Source: Neocallimastix lanati (nom. inval.) (taxonomy: Eukaryota; Neocallimastigomycota; Neocallimastigomycetes; Neocallimastigales; Neocallimastigaceae). Taken from it: a stretch of 64,000 nt of DNA. Positions 21,037 to 34,400 of this stretch are shown piece after piece. Numbering within the stretch: the first letter of the stretch is position 1; each line of letters opens with the position of its first letter. Both the position numbers and the translations under genes were made by a program. The notes below the pieces were generated by a model that was given only the letters and a program-made list of their open reading frames with translations, was not told the DNA's origin and did no database searches. The stretch lies in the NCBI GenBank assembly GCA_016946835.1, contig JACVTC010000013.1, positions 235,001-299,000 of the forward strand, written 5' to 3'.

Positions 21037-24000
21037 TTAAAATTTTGTTATCAAGTTATTTCTAAAATTATTCATTAACTTTCCATTTAAGAATTTTGTA
21101 AAACAGTCGTCTAAATTATTTGTTGTTTTTATATATCTAATTTTAATAATGTTATTTTCAATTAATTCTCTAATCTTGTGATATCTAATATTGATGTGTT
21201 TTGATTTAGGATTAGTCGTATTATTTTCACAATTAAAAATAGCTGCTTGATTGTCTGAATTAATTACCATTTCTTTATTTTTTATTCCTAATTCATTGAA
21301 TACATTTTTTAACCATAAGCATTCTTTTGCACATTCAACAATTGCATAGTATTCACTTTCTGCCGTTGATAATGCTATGCATTGTTGTAATTTTGAATAC
21401 CAACTGATGGGGCCTGAATCAAAATTGATAACATAACCAGTAGTAGATCTCCTAGTATCATTATCTCCTGCGTAATCAGCATCTACATAAATATTTAAAT
21501 TTTTATTTTTTATATACTTTATACCATAGTTTAGATTACCTTTCAAGTATTTTATAATCCTTTTTACATTTTCCCAATCATATAGTGAAGGCTTACTTGC
21601 ATTCCTGGATGCTTTCACTACTGCAAATAATATATCTGGTCTTGTGCATGTTGCCAGATATAAGAGGCTCCCTATTACTTGTTGATATTTTTTCATATTA
21701 AATAGTTTTTCTTTCAATTTTATATCTTGAGTAGGCATCATATTTGATATCGGTTTTAATTCATTAAATTTAAATTTATTTAAAATGTAGTTTGTGTATT
21801 TTTCTTGATGGATTAAATAACCATCCTTTAATTTTTCAAATTGAATGCCAATAATATATTTTATTTCACCTAAATCAGATAATTCGAAATATTTGGTTAG
21901 TAATGATTTTGTTTTATTAATTTCGAAATCTGTACATGCTAATAATATATCATTTACATAAACTCCAATTAAACAAATTATTTTATTTTTTGTGTCCTTT
22001 TTAACATAAATGCAAGGATCACTTATTAATCTTTTAAATTTAATTTTTAATAACTTATTATTTAATTCTTTGTTCCAGGCGCGACCAGATTGTTTAAGTC
22101 CATAGAGTGCTTTATTCAATTTCCAAATACATTTTTTATAATCTATGTGACCTTCTGGAGAATACATATAGATATCTTCTTCTAATTTTGCGTTCAAATA
22201 TGTTGTTTTTATATCTAATTGTTGAATTTTAAAATTGTTCTGTACACTAAGTGCTGTGAGTAATCTTAGTGATTTTTGTCTTAATGTAGGGAAGAAAGTC
22301 TTATCAAAATCTATTCCCTCCTTTTGTGTGTAACCACTAGCGACAACTCTGGCTTTTCTCTTATCAATATTGCCGTCAGGTTTTAATTTATATTTAAATA
22401 TTATTCTAGGGGTAATTATATTGGTCCCCTCTTTAACTTTGTTTACTTTTGTAAATACTTTTAACTTTTCTAAACTATTAAATTCATTATTTAGAGCTTC
22501 CAGCCACAGCTCTTTATCACTTTTATTAAATATATCTCTGAAATTTTTTTGGTTCGCTTAATAATACTGTGTTATTAAAGGCGAAATTTTTGTCATATTT
22601 TAGACTATATTCATTTAAATTATTTAATTTATTTTTATTATCTTTTTTAATTATTTTTAATTTCTTTTTGCTTTTTAATTTTTTGTCCTTTTGTTTTCTT
22701 TTCTTACCTTCTTTATCTTCTACTTCAATATCAGATAATTTATTTTCTTCATTATTATTTTTATTATATTTATTTTCTTTGTTCTTCCTTTTAATTTTTG
22801 AATTATTTTTGTTAATAATTAAATTGTTTGAATTATCATTCGTGTTTAAATTTAAATTTATGTTTTTTATGTTTGGATGAAAATTATCATTTTGTTTATT
22901 TTTTATATTTTTATCCTCGTTTTTATAATAATTTTTATGTTATGATTGTTAATTTGACTTATTAAATTATTTCTGGATTGTTTATTTGAAATTTTATTAT
23001 TTAAATTTAAATTATTGTTTAATTTTCCATTATCATTGTTTATTTGAATATTTTTTTCATTATTTATCTTTTTATTTAATAGATTGTTTACATTTTTAGA
23101 ATTAAAATTCGAAATGGAATCATTAAATTTATTATTTAAATTTAATTCATTTAAATCAGTCAATTCTTCTTCTTTCTGTTTATTATTTTGAATTCCGTTA
23201 CTTTCTTCCGTTTTGTTTTCAATTCTTGTTTTAAATCCTGAAATTTATTTTTGTTTATTTTTTGATTCTTTATTTTCAGCTATATTATTTACATTTAAAT
23301 TATTTAAAATTATATTTTCTTTTTTATCTAAATTCATTTTGTTTTGTTTACTTACAGCTTCGTTTTGTATTAACTCATTTCCTGTTTTCTTATTTATATT
23401 TTCTTCTTCTTTATTGTTATTTAAAATGTCTTCTTTTTTATTCTCATTTTCAGTGAATAGATTTATTGAATTTGAATTCGTTTTGTTATTATTTAATAAA
23501 TTATTATCATTTAAATTTTTTAAATTATTATTTAAATTATTTAAGTTATTATTTAAATTATTTAAGTTATTATTTAAATTATTATTTAAATTGTTATTTA
23601 AATTCAAATAATCATTATATTCATTTTGAAAATAATTATTATTTTCTTTTTGAATATAATTATGATGATCAAAATTTCTAAATTCCTCATGTGGGGATTT
23701 AATGTAATGTGAGGATTTAAAATAAAGGATTATAATAATTTGGAATAAAATTATTATTATTATAATAATAAAGTGGGTTTGAATTATTGTATTGGTTATT
23801 ATAATCAAAAAAATTTTTATTGTGATCATATAAAATTTTATTTGGATCATATATTAATTTATATGAATCAAAATTATGATATAAATTATTTGGATACGTA
23901 TTATAATAATTAAAATTATTATTATTATTTTCATTTGAAATATCATTTGAGAGAACTTCAAAAGGAACTTTTATAATTTTATTATTATTATGATCATCAT

Positions 24001-25621
24001 AATTATTATTACTTATATTATTATTATTATCGTTATTGTCATCATTTTCGTCATTACCATTATTATTATTATTATTATTATTATCATTATTATCATTATC
24101 ATTATTATTATTATCATTATTATTATTATTATTAATATCATTATTATCTCTATAAGAGTAATTATGAAAGTCTATTATTATCATTTTCGTTGTCATTAGT
24201 AAAGTCCTCAATTTCTGGAATAGAAGAAGTGGCCTTTGTACATCCGGGGATATCTTCGAAAAATTCAACAGCTTTAGCTAATATAACTTTATTGTTTATT
24301 TTATCATATATTCTGAATGTCGTTGGATTGATATCATATCCCATGAAAATTCCGGGATGTGTAGAATTTTCAAACTTTTTTTCTATATTGTTTTGGTACA
24401 TAAAAGAATACTTGAAAACCGAAAACCTTTAATTTATTATAATCGACCTTTTTGCCTTTATTTTCATATAAAATCTCATAAGGTATTTTATTGTTTATAC
24501 CTCTGTGTGGAAGTCTATTATGGATATAATTTGCTGTTTTAATAGCGTCTTCCCAAAATCTGTAATTTAAACGGGCGTCACGTAAAAGTGCTCTTGAAGC
24601 ATGAATAAGAGTTTGTTGAAAACGCTCTGCCTTTCCATTTTGTTGTGGGTTTTTTTGGAATACTTGATAATTGTATAATCCCATTCTTTGTACAAAAGTC
24701 ATCAAATTGATAATTATAAAATTCGGTTCCTCTGTCCGATTTTATATATTTTATGTTTTTGTTAAAAATATTTTTAATTGTATTATACCATTTTAGAAAG
24801 GTTGGAAAGATATCTGTTTTTGATTTTACACAGAAAACCCACTCATATCTGGAGTAATCGTCCATTATTGTAAAGAAATATTTATTACCATATAATGATT
24901 CATCAGAATGTTGAACAGTATCCATATGAATCATTTCAAATATTTCCTTTGTTTTGTTTTGAGATAAATAATAAGGGAAGTTTCTCAGTTTTGCTTCTGA
25001 GCATACTTTACACTTATTATTTATTTTTATATTCGGTAATCTGTCCTTTATTTTATCAATGTTAAAATGTCCTAGTCTTCTATGCCAAAGTTCTAAGACA
25101 TCTTCATTTTCTACGTTTTGTATACTATCACAAACAGTATACTTATTTAATTTTTCTTTAAAGTTTATTTTATATTTAAAGGACCAGATTTTATATATAT
25201 TGTAGTTTGTTGAATTTACCGAACATATTTTATTACCATTTTTGTCGAATATTGAAACTTTGTTTTTGTTATTATGGTAGTAAAATAAGATTTTAAAATA
25301 TTGGTTACATAATTGATGGATAGACATTAAACTTCTTTTAAAACTTGGAATATATAGTATATTTTTTAGTATAATTTTACTTTCATTAATATATCCTATA
25401 AATGTACCTATATATCTTGATTTCACAGTCCCTCCATCAGCGAAAGATATAATTTCTTGATGTTTACGAATGTTTTGTAAACATCCAAGGTTGTGTGTCA
25501 TATGATATGACGCTCCTGAATCTAATGTCCATGATATTAAATCATTTTTATCATTAGATTCATTGTTGTTATTATTTTTATAGTAACTTAGACTATGTTT
25601 AAGGCCTCGGATATAGTCCAT
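21037..25621 (-). pseudogene. pol: pol region of E3 (PR-IN-RT-RNase H)
   Basis: Copia-order polyprotein remains. Protease DSGASYHMTHN near 25500. Integrase zinc module LWHRRLGHFNIDKIKDRLP near 25070 and core about 24560-24960. A long Asn/Lys-rich linker about 22600-24160. RT about 21750-22300 (KALYGLKQSGRAW). RNase H about 21080-21480 (DADYAGDNDTRRSTTGY, ALSTAESEYYAI). Several breaks. E4 carries a better preserved copy. Confidence 0.88.
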
Positions 25622-26683
25622 TATTAGATTCTTTATTAAGTTCTTTGGCGTAATTTACTTGTTTTGTTAATTCGATATCAGTGTCATAGTCAAGTGAGAA
25701 GTTAACATATTGTTCAGGATTTAATTCTTCATCTTTCATAGCAATATTTGATTGTCCTCCATTAGTTTTATGCTTTCTGTTATATTTATTATTATTTTTA
25801 CTATTGCTTTTCTTATAATTATTGTTATTGTCATTGCTATTACTTGATTTATCTTCATTAGATCTGAAGTATCTGTATTTACACTTATTCGCAGTATGTC
25901 CCTTTTTCTTACAGATTTGGCATCTTATGTTTTTCTTGTTGTTTGTTTGTTGGGAATAATTTGCTTCTGTATTTGAACTTTCAGATTTATTTGTTGATTT
26001 GTTATTATTCCCTAATTTTTTATTTCTTTTGATATACAATTGCTTTGCATTCTGATGGGTTTCAATGATATTTGTACAACATTTTTTCCAGTTGTTGCTA
26101 TAATTGAGTAAATTTGATAATAATATTAATTTTTCGGGAAGTGCGTTGAATAAATAGTCAAATTTTTCTCTGTCAGTCTTTTCAACGCCTAGGTTTCTTA
26201 ATTCGGCAAATTTATTATTCATGGAAGCAATAAACAATGACATTCCTTTTTCATTTTCTTCAAATATAATTCATTTAATTCATTTTCTAAAATTTCTTTT
26301 CTTTCATTAATTGTGTGAGTATAGGTTTCACACAATGTATTGTAAATATCATACGCTGTGTCACCCTTACAATTTAAACTTAATTTATGTTCGTTATTAA
26401 TACTATTCAAAATAATATTTTTAACTTTAATGTCATTTGTAATGTCTTCATCTTTAGTATCCAAAGCATAAACTTTAGTTTATCTCCTTTTGCTGGACGT
26501 TATTTATTTAAATTTGAAGGGCTAATTGTACTTTTATCAATTCTTTTAAGGACTTCTTTTTCGATATGATGTTCAAGATCTAATTCACTTAAAAGATTGT
26601 AAAGTTCATCATCCCAAATTTTGAAATTTGAATTGGGTTCCCCCGAGGATTGTTTTGGTACCTCTATTGCGTAGTTCTTCCAT
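25599..26683 (-). pseudogene. gag: gag of E3
   Basis: Homologous to E4 Gag. Near 25890 it has a CCHC knuckle, CQICKKKGHTANKC, and before that a helical core (KTDREKFDYLFNALPEKL). The N terminus reads from an ATG at about 26683. The gene is broken. Confidence 0.82.
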
Positions 26684-26836
26684 TTTAATGTTAATAATGG
26701 TTTTATAAATAAATTTTATATAAAATTTTTATAATTTAGGAAAACGGTTTTTTGGGCAAAGTTAAATATAAAGACGACGATTTAAATATATAAAAGCGAT
26801 TTACACATGGTAATTAATAAGTAGTATGAGTCAAAT

Positions 26837-26850
26837 TGAGACTCTTAATC
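26837..26850 (-). other. copia primer site matching tRNA-Lys(CTT) anticodon arm
   Basis: Directly next to the LTR. The plus strand reads TGAGACTCTTAATC, the anticodon arm of eukaryotic tRNA-Lys(CTT) up to the 3' side of the loop. It is identical in E4 (37242-37255). Confidence 0.6.
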
Positions 26851-27105
26851 TTTTGAAAATTAAATGGAAATTGATCAATTTAAAATTACTTTTTTAACTT
26901 CATTTCTTAAAAATAATATGATATACATTTTAATATATCATAACAATAACATTACATGAATCATAAATGTATTACATAAATATTTATAATGTAGCAAGCC
27001 ATATTTACATACATAAATTTACTTAATAAATTTTACTATATATAAATTTGTATAACTATATAATTAATAATAAAATAGGAATAATATTAAACTTTATTTT
27101 CAACA
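26851..27105 (-). repeat. 5' LTR of E3
   Basis: 255 bp, the same length as the E4 LTRs and alignable throughout, with many substitutions. It ends TTTATTTTCAACA on the plus strand. Confidence 0.9.
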
Positions 27106-27310
27106 TTATCAACTAATTAAAATAATAAAATATAATATTTTTAAGTAATTAATACATTACAACAAATTTGTTTACGTTATTTTCTCAATTTATTAATTTA
27201 ATAAATTAATATATTTTATACATATTAGTAAATATTGAAATATAAATAAAATATAAATTAATTAAATAAGAAGATAAATTATTTATAAGAAATAAATTTA
27301 TATTCTTACA
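27106..27310 (-). mobile_element. LTR4 fragment, reversed
   Basis: The reverse complement of about 13999-14215, including TGTAAGAATATAAATTTATTTC at its outer end (27310). Copia E3 abuts its inner end. Confidence 0.7.
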
Positions 27311-27730
27311 TTCTTGTTGCGGTACGATTAAATAAAGTAAAAGGGTTAGGTTTAAATTTGTAATTATTATTAAAATTATTCGATTAGTTAATACATTAAT
27401 TAATGTAAATATAAATTATATGAAATCATGACTACATGATTTTAAGTAAATTAATACAATTTTTTAGTAAAAGAGAAAATAAAAGTTCAATAAAATAGTA
27501 AAGTATAGATATATAGAGTTTAAATATTTGAAAGAAGAATAATTATTCTTTTTTTATAATATAAAGTAAATGATTAATTGAAGTAATTCTAATATAAGAA
27601 TTTAAACAGTTATTGAAAGAATGTAAAATTTAATTATTATAAAAATATTTTAAAATAATTTTATAAAGAAATAAAGTTTTAATTTGTTCTTAAAGTAAGT
27701 TTATTAAAGCTGAAATCGTATGAAATATAT
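27311..27730. other. AT-rich stretch with a possible LTR start
   Basis: TGTTGCGGTACG at 27315 follows the LTR4 fragment by the 4 bases TTCT and looks like an LTR start, but no matching end was found. AGGGTTAGG at 27342-27350 resembles a telomere repeat. The remainder is AT-rich and non-coding. It includes the minus-strand AATAAA-like signal of the gene that ends at 27731. Confidence 0.4.
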
Positions 27731-29943
27731 TTATTCTTTGATATATTTCATAGATTCAATAATATCCTCAGAACTATAATCCATGGGATTTATTGGATTA
27801 ATAGTTGTATTCAGAATGTTAGGGGAATTGATTATTATAGTGTCACTATACATATTCATCCCTACTTCCTGATAGTGCTCATTTGGCACTGTAGGGGTTA
27901 ACGTTGAGGAGATAATTGAATCATTATCATCCTCCGTGTTTTGTTCGCCATCCTCAAAAAGTTCAGACGTACCTTTGAACTCTGGGGATTTAAGAGGGCA
28001 ACCTGAATTAGCAGCCTTAAATGCAGCAAAGCCCTTTGATGGGCTATCTACCCTTTTCTTTAGCGCAAGGGCAAAGGCAGAGATAGCTTCTTTACTAGAG
28101 CGACGGGCAGCATTGGCTACTTCCGGGGTCGAGCCGGGCGAGTTAGCTGGAGCATTATCGGGGGCACAAACCGAAGAAGGAGCAGCGAAGTTATTACCTG
28201 AGGTAGAAGCTTCTACATCAGGAACAACAGTAGGTGTGGGCGTAGGAATATTAAATTTGGTAAATTTAATATTCTGGATAACATTTGAAAAGAAGTCCTT
28301 AATATAATCAGGACTTCTTTTTCTATTAATAGTTTCAGATATTCTTCAGTAGCATACTTTTTCTACTTTAAGAATATCTTCATCATTAGCTGTTGAGGCA
28401 TTATCAACAGCTACAGGATTAAAGTTTTCGAGAACTTTAAATGAGTTTTCAAAAACTTTAAGGATGTTTATTATCATTGGTTTGGATCTTTTGAGAACTA
28501 TAAGTTCACAAATGTCTTTACCAATGAACGAAACATTTCTAATATAGAAATGTCGTATTCCAAGATTACTAAGGCACTTTTTGACAACCCAGATGGGTTG
28601 CCTTTGAATGCCTTTGATATATACTAATTCAAGATCATCTTTTCGGATGATCTTAGGTTGCCTCATAATGAGATTTAGCACACTTTCCTGAATTAAGGGG
28701 AGGCCATCTTCCAGACTTCTTATTCGTTGAAGCTGTAGAGGAAGATGGTCGGCATTGAATCTGTAATTTCCTTACATTTTCCATTTTTTTCCTCCATCAT
28801 TTTTTTAATCCTCTCCTTTTTCTCTAATATTTCAAGAAAAAGTCGAGAGGGGGAGGCTTCATTATTGTTTTGTAGCACTGAACTAAGTGCTACTGATTTG
28901 TTCCGAGCCTTAGAAATTTTTGATGAAAGTTTAACTTTCTCCTTTTTCCAGGACTCTTCTAAGTTTCTTATTGAGTCAGTAAGATTGGAAATTTCAATCT
29001 TACTATTATAACATAAATTTTTAAATGAGCGTTCTCAGTTCTGACGATTAAATTCGTCTAAATCGAATTGAGCTCTTTAGGGACCGAATTTTGGCAACTT
29101 GAGAGATATCTCTCAATGCTAGGATTTCGTTCTTCCAAGGGGTTATTTTTCCTTTTACCAGTACCTTCGGTCACTGGCTTCTTGAATAACCTTTCTTGGC
29201 TTAAGATATCTACTTCTTTCGTTGTGGAGGGAATCACCGGCGTTAAGATAGGCTCTTCAGTGATCATGGGATTACTGACGGTCTTTCCAACGAGTTCTTC
29301 CCGAGTTAGCTTCTTTCGTCACAGCATCTTGGGTAGGTGCTGCGATGACTGGAGTAGTACCGTTAGAAGCGGTAGTAGTGGCGGTAGTAGGTTCAGCAAA
29401 GTGTAGGGTTTGATTTACATCAATCTCCTCTTTGTCTTCCAATTCTGGTCTATGATAGTCAAATTTACACCAGAAGTGGTTTCTCAAACTACGCACGTTC
29501 GAAAGTCTCTTCTGTACTGGTAGGGGTTCTAGGAGCTTAGGGTTTGTTTTATCCTAAAGATTAGGACTTCGGAAGGGAAGAGATGATTCCCATTTTTTTC
29601 CATTTTTTTCCCATTTATTTCATTTCCATCTGTTTCCCATTCTTGAATAGGATAAGAGGTCCATCTTCATTTCCTTTACTGAGAAAGACGATCTCATGAT
29701 TATAAAGATCAATGAGATACGCCTTTAGAGCACTGAAGCTACAACTGTTATTACAGTCGTGTTTCTTTTTGTTTGAGCAGTAGAGGCGGGTATAACTTGT
29801 CTTGGTGAATGTACCCTCTCATCTTCTGCAACGGATCGGGATAGGGCATGAGTCGGTGCTTTGACTTTTACCACTAAGAATAAATGAATAAATGATAAGT
29901 GATAGACACCGACGTTTCTAAAGACTTCTCCTAAGTTTGCCAT
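27731..29943 (-). pseudogene. decayed gag/ORF1-like gene in a G+C-richer island
   Basis: Clearly higher G+C than the surroundings, with coding character on the minus strand across about 2.2 kb, beginning at an ATG (MANLGEVFRN) and ending MDYSSEDIIESMKYIKE. It is interrupted several times and is not expressed as one frame. Visible parts: a Cys-containing N-terminal segment, Ser/Thr/Pro-rich linkers, a coiled coil about 28760-29010, a compact domain about 28450-28640 (VYIKGIQRQPI, IRHFYIRNVSFIGKDICEL) that resembles the RRM-like domain of Gag/ORF1 proteins in fungal non-LTR elements, and an Ala/Pro-rich tail. No reverse transcriptase follows. It may be the ORF1 part of a LINE-like element or a host gene derived from one. 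The assignment is tentative. Confidence 0.5.
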
Positions 29944-30026
29944 TATTTTTTTAAATTTTTTTTTTAAAAATAAGATATTAAAAAGATATTTTTAAAATAG
30001 TATTTTCTTAAAAATGTATTTTTTAG

Positions 30027-30042
30027 TTAGGGTTAGGGTTAG
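30027..30042 (+). repeat. short telomere-like repeat
   Basis: TTAGGGTTAGGGTTAG, two and two-thirds units of TTAGGG, just outside the 5' end of the island gene. Confidence 0.7.
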
Positions 30043-30063
30043 AAACTATTTAAAGATAATATT

Positions 30064-30808
30064 TGTTAAAATTAAGATATAAAGTAGCTTTATAATTAAT
30101 AACGTTACTAAGTTAATATGTTGAATTATATATTAATAATCCAACAATAATTAATTATTAATAAATTGGTAATTAAATAAAATAATTAATTAAAAATTTA
30201 AACACTTAATATTTAAATAATAATTTTAGCAATAATTCCTTTGAAAGATTATAAAAAAGATTTATTTATTTTAATAATAATTGAATTATTAGCATATAAT
30301 AATTGTAAACACAATAACCTTACAGAGAACATAAAAGATAGATTTTTACATCTTTCGTTTATACTTTGAAAGTTACATAATAATAGTATTTAATTATAAG
30401 ATATTAATAATATAGTAATATGAATAAAATATTAAGATAATAACAATATCGATATGTTTAAAATATTTAATATAACTAAATAAATTTAATTTGTAATTAT
30501 ATAATTAATTTGAATAATTAAAAATAGTAGTTAATATATATGATGTAAACATATATAAAAACATAATATAAATAAATACATGTAACGTCATATGTAGATA
30601 ATTGAAATTAATATAAATCTTATTTACTAATATTTTCAGAATTATTAGGCCTAAGATAATTCTTTAAATATTAAATAAGAATTTATATTAATTATTAATT
30701 ATTAATTATTTAAATATATATATTATTTATAATTAAATAAATAATATTTTCAACTTTTAAAATGTAAATAACTGAAATTGAGATTTCAATTCAGTTATAA
30801 TTTCAACA
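30064..30808 (-). mobile_element. solo LTR, family 1 (copy B)
   Basis: 745 bp, TGTTAAAA to TTTCAACA on the plus strand, flanked by the perfect 5-bp duplication ATATT (30059-30063 and 30809-30813). Its reverse complement aligns closely with the E7 3' LTR from 63325 to past 63530. No internal sequence remains. Confidence 0.93.
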
Positions 30809-31154
30809 ATATTAAAGTAAAAAATATTAACAATTATAAAAAAATATTAAAAAAATTCAATATTAAAATATTAGTTAAAGAATATTATAAAATTAAATAA
30901 AATATAAATAAATGTATTAAAAAATCATTAATTAATTATATTATTTATTTAATATTGTAAAACTTTTATATAATATTTTAATAATTTAGAAAATTTAGTT
31001 TATTATATTTTATTATTATATTTTTATGTTTTATTAATATATTTTTATATTTTTATTGTTATAATATTATTAAATTTTTTATTAATTTTTATTATTAAAT
31101 TTTTATTATTAAATTTATTAAAAATATATTTTAATATAAAATTTAATCTATGAT
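30809..31154. other. AT-rich spacer
   Basis: Over 90% A/T. It holds the ATATT duplication of the solo LTR at its left edge and the ATGAT duplication of E4 at its right edge. Nothing else was seen. Confidence 0.7.
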
Positions 31155-31409
31155 TGATGAAAATTAAATATAAATTGATCAATTGAAATTACTTTATTAA
31201 CTTCATTTTATTAAAAATAATATAATATACATCTTATATATCATAACAATAACGTTACATGAATCATAAATGTATTACATAAATATTTATAATGTAACAA
31301 GCCACATTTTACATACATAAATTTACTTAATAAATTTTACTATATATAAATTTGTATAACTATATAATTAATAATGAAATAGGAATAATATTAAACTTTA
31401 TTTTCAACA
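31155..31409 (-). repeat. 3' LTR of E4
   Basis: 255 bp, practically identical to 37256-37510. Confidence 0.96.
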
Positions 31410-31433
31410 TCCCTCCTAAAGTTTGATATTATT

Positions 31434-34400
31434 TTAAAATTTTGTAAGCAAATTATTTCTAAAATTATTCATTAACTTTCCATTTAAAAATTTTGTAAAA
31501 CCGTCAGCTAGGTTATTTGTCGTTTTTACACATCTGATTTTGATAATGTTATTTTCAATTAATTCTCTTATTTTATGATATCGAATATTAATGTGTTTTG
31601 ATTTTGGATTTATTGTATTATTTTCGCAATTGAATATTGCTGCTTGATTGTCTGAATTTATTATCATTTCTTTATTTTTTATTCCTAGTTCTTCAAATAC
31701 ATTTTTTAGCAATAAACATTCTTTTGCACATTCAACAATTGCATAGTATTCACTTTCTGCTGTTGATAAAGCTATGCATTGTTGTAATTTCGAATACCAG
31801 GTAATAGGACCTGAATCGAAATTAATAATATACCCAGTAGTAGACCTTCTGCTGTCATTATCTCCTGCGTAATCAGCATCTACATAAATATTTAAATTTT
31901 TATTTCTTGTATATTTTATACCATAATTTGGATTTCCTTTTAAGTATCTTATAATCTTCTTCACATTTTCCCAATCGTATTGCGAAGGTTTACTTGCATT
32001 CCTTGATGCCTTTACTACTGCGAATAATATATCTGGTCTTGTGCACGTTGCCAGATATAAGAGGCTTCCTATTACTTGTTGATATTTTTGGCGTTAAATA
32101 ATTTTCTTTTAGTTTTATGTCTTGAGTAGGTGTCATATTTGATGTTGGTTTTAATTCACTAAAATTAAATTTATTTAAAATATCATTTATATACTTTTCT
32201 TGATGGATTAAATAACCATCTTTTAATTTTTCAAATTGGATTCCAATAATATATTTTATTTCGCCTAAATCTGATAATTCAAAATATTTTGTTAGTAAAG
32301 TTTTAGTTTTGTTTATTTCATTATCTGTACCTGTTAATAGTATGTCATCAACGTACACACCAATTATACAGATAATGTTATTATTTATGTCCTTTTTAAT
32401 ATATATGCATGGATCACTAACTAATCTTTTAAAATTCATTTTTAATAATTTATCATTTAACTCGTCATTCCAAGCACGACCGGATTGTTTGAGTCCGTAA
32501 AGTGCTTTATTTAATTTCCAAATGTATTTATTGTGGTCTTTATGACCTTCTGGTGGGTACATATAAATTTCTTCTTTTAACTTTGCGTTTAAATATGCTG
32601 TCTTTATATCTAATTGGTGTATTTTAAAATTATTTTGAACACCAATTGCTGTAAGTAATCTAAGTGATTTTTGTCTTAATGTAGGAGAGAAGGTTTTATT
32701 GAAATCGATTCCCTCCTTTTGTGTATAACCACGAGCGACAACTCTTGCTTTTCTCTTTTCAATAGTGCCGTCGGGTTTTAATTTATATTTAAAAATAATT
32801 CTGGGGGTAATTATGTTTATCCCCTCTTTAACTTTCTTTACATTATCATATACTTTTAAATTTTCTAAACTATTAAATTCACTGTTAAGAGCATCCAACC
32901 ATAGCTCTTTGTCTCTTTTATTAAATATGTCTCTAAAGTTTTTTGGTTCACTTAATATTGATAAACTATTAAACGAGAATTTTTTATCGTAATTTAATTT
33001 ATACTCATTTGAATTATCTTTTTTATTTACTTTTAATTTATCCTTTTTAATTACTTTCTTTTTCTTTTTACTTTTTAACATTTTATTCTTTTGTTTTCTT
33101 TTCTTACCTTGTTCTTCTAGTTTTTCTTCCACTTCTATATCTGATATATCATTTTCTTTGTTTATATTTTTCTTTAAGTCTTCATTATTTTTATATTCTT
33201 TATTTTTCTTTTTTATTATTAAATTACTTTTATTATGTATTGAATTGTTATTTGAATTTACATTTAAATTTAAATTTATATTCTTTAAGTTTGTGTATAA
33301 TTTATTGCTTTGGTTATTTTTTGTATTTTTATCTTTATCTTTATTATTATTTTCAATGTTATCATTGTTTATTTGATTTGATAAATTATTCATTAGCTGT
33401 TTATTCATAATTTTTTCATTTAGATTTAAATTGTCATTTAAAATTTCAATATCATTATTTATTTGAACATTTCTATTTTTATTTGTTAATTTCCTTTTAT
33501 TAATATATTCTTTTTCTTTATTGTCCTGAATATTTAAACTCTGATCAATTACCTTTGTTCCATTGTTTACATTGTTTACATTTTTATTTAATTGTTTGTT
33601 TACATTTTTAGAATTTGAATTTGAAATTGAAAAATTAAATTTATTATTTGCATTTAATTCGTTTGTTATTGTTAACTCCTGTTTTTCTTGTTTGTTATTT
33701 TTATTTTCATTGTTCTCTTCAGGTTTATTCTCGATATTTAAGGTTTCTTTTTGTTTATTTGGTACTTCTTCATTGTTAATTAGATTATTTACATTTAAAT
33801 TGTTTAAATTTATATTTTCTTGTTTATTTACATTCATCTTACTTTGTTTACTTACAGTTTCATTCATAATTACCTTATTTCCTGTTTTCTTATTTACGTT
33901 TTCTTCTTCCTCTTTATTTTTATTTAAAATGTCCTCCCTTTTATTTTTATTTTCAGCAATTAGATTTATTTGATTTTGATTTGTTTTGTCATTGTTTAAT
34001 AAATTATTATTATTTAAAATTTTTAAATTATTATTTAAATTATTATTTAAATTATTATTTAAATTATTATTTAAATTCAGATAATTATTATATTCATTTT
34101 GAAAATAATTATTATTTTCTTTTTGAATATAATTATGATGATCAAAATTTTCAAAATTCCTCATGTGAGGATTTAATGTAATGTGAGGATTTAAAATAAA
34201 AGGATTATAATAATTTGGAATTAAATTATTATTATTATAATAATAATAAAGTGGGTTTAAATTATTGTATTGGTTATTATAATTAAAAAAATTTTTATTG
34301 TGATCATATAAAATTTTATTTGGTTCATATATTAATTTATTTGAATTAAAATTATGATATAAATTATTTGGATACGTATTATAATAATTAAAATTATTAT

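Larger units (their letters stand above)
20852..27105 (-). mobile_element. Ty1/copia element E3, old broken copy
   Basis: A copia-type element in reverse. Right-hand (5') LTR 26851-27105, 255 bp. The left-hand (3') LTR, about 20852-21012, is shorter and abuts the E2 gag. Gag is followed by pol in the copia order protease, integrase, RT, RNase H. It is the same family as E4 but has clear LTR and coding divergence and about eight or more breaks, so it is the older copy. Its right flank is LTR4 sequence and its left flank is E2, so the ends have no matching duplication. Confidence 0.9.

Noticed and set aside
22370-23611. Several leucine/phenylalanine-rich plus-strand frames that look like membrane proteins
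   Set aside because: They are reverse-strand readings of the Asn/Lys-rich copia coding region (also at 32309-34181).
23990-24199. Poly-isoleucine plus-strand frame
   Set aside because: Antisense shadow of the Asn-rich linker of copia E3.
27936-28307. 123-codon plus-strand frame rich in Ala, Ser and Gly
   Set aside because: It lies antisense to the minus-strand frame whose tail is protein-like and ends at 27731; no motif of its own.
30027-30042. True telomere or chromosome end
   Set aside because: Fewer than three TTAGGG units with AT-rich unique sequence on both sides; at most an interstitial relic.
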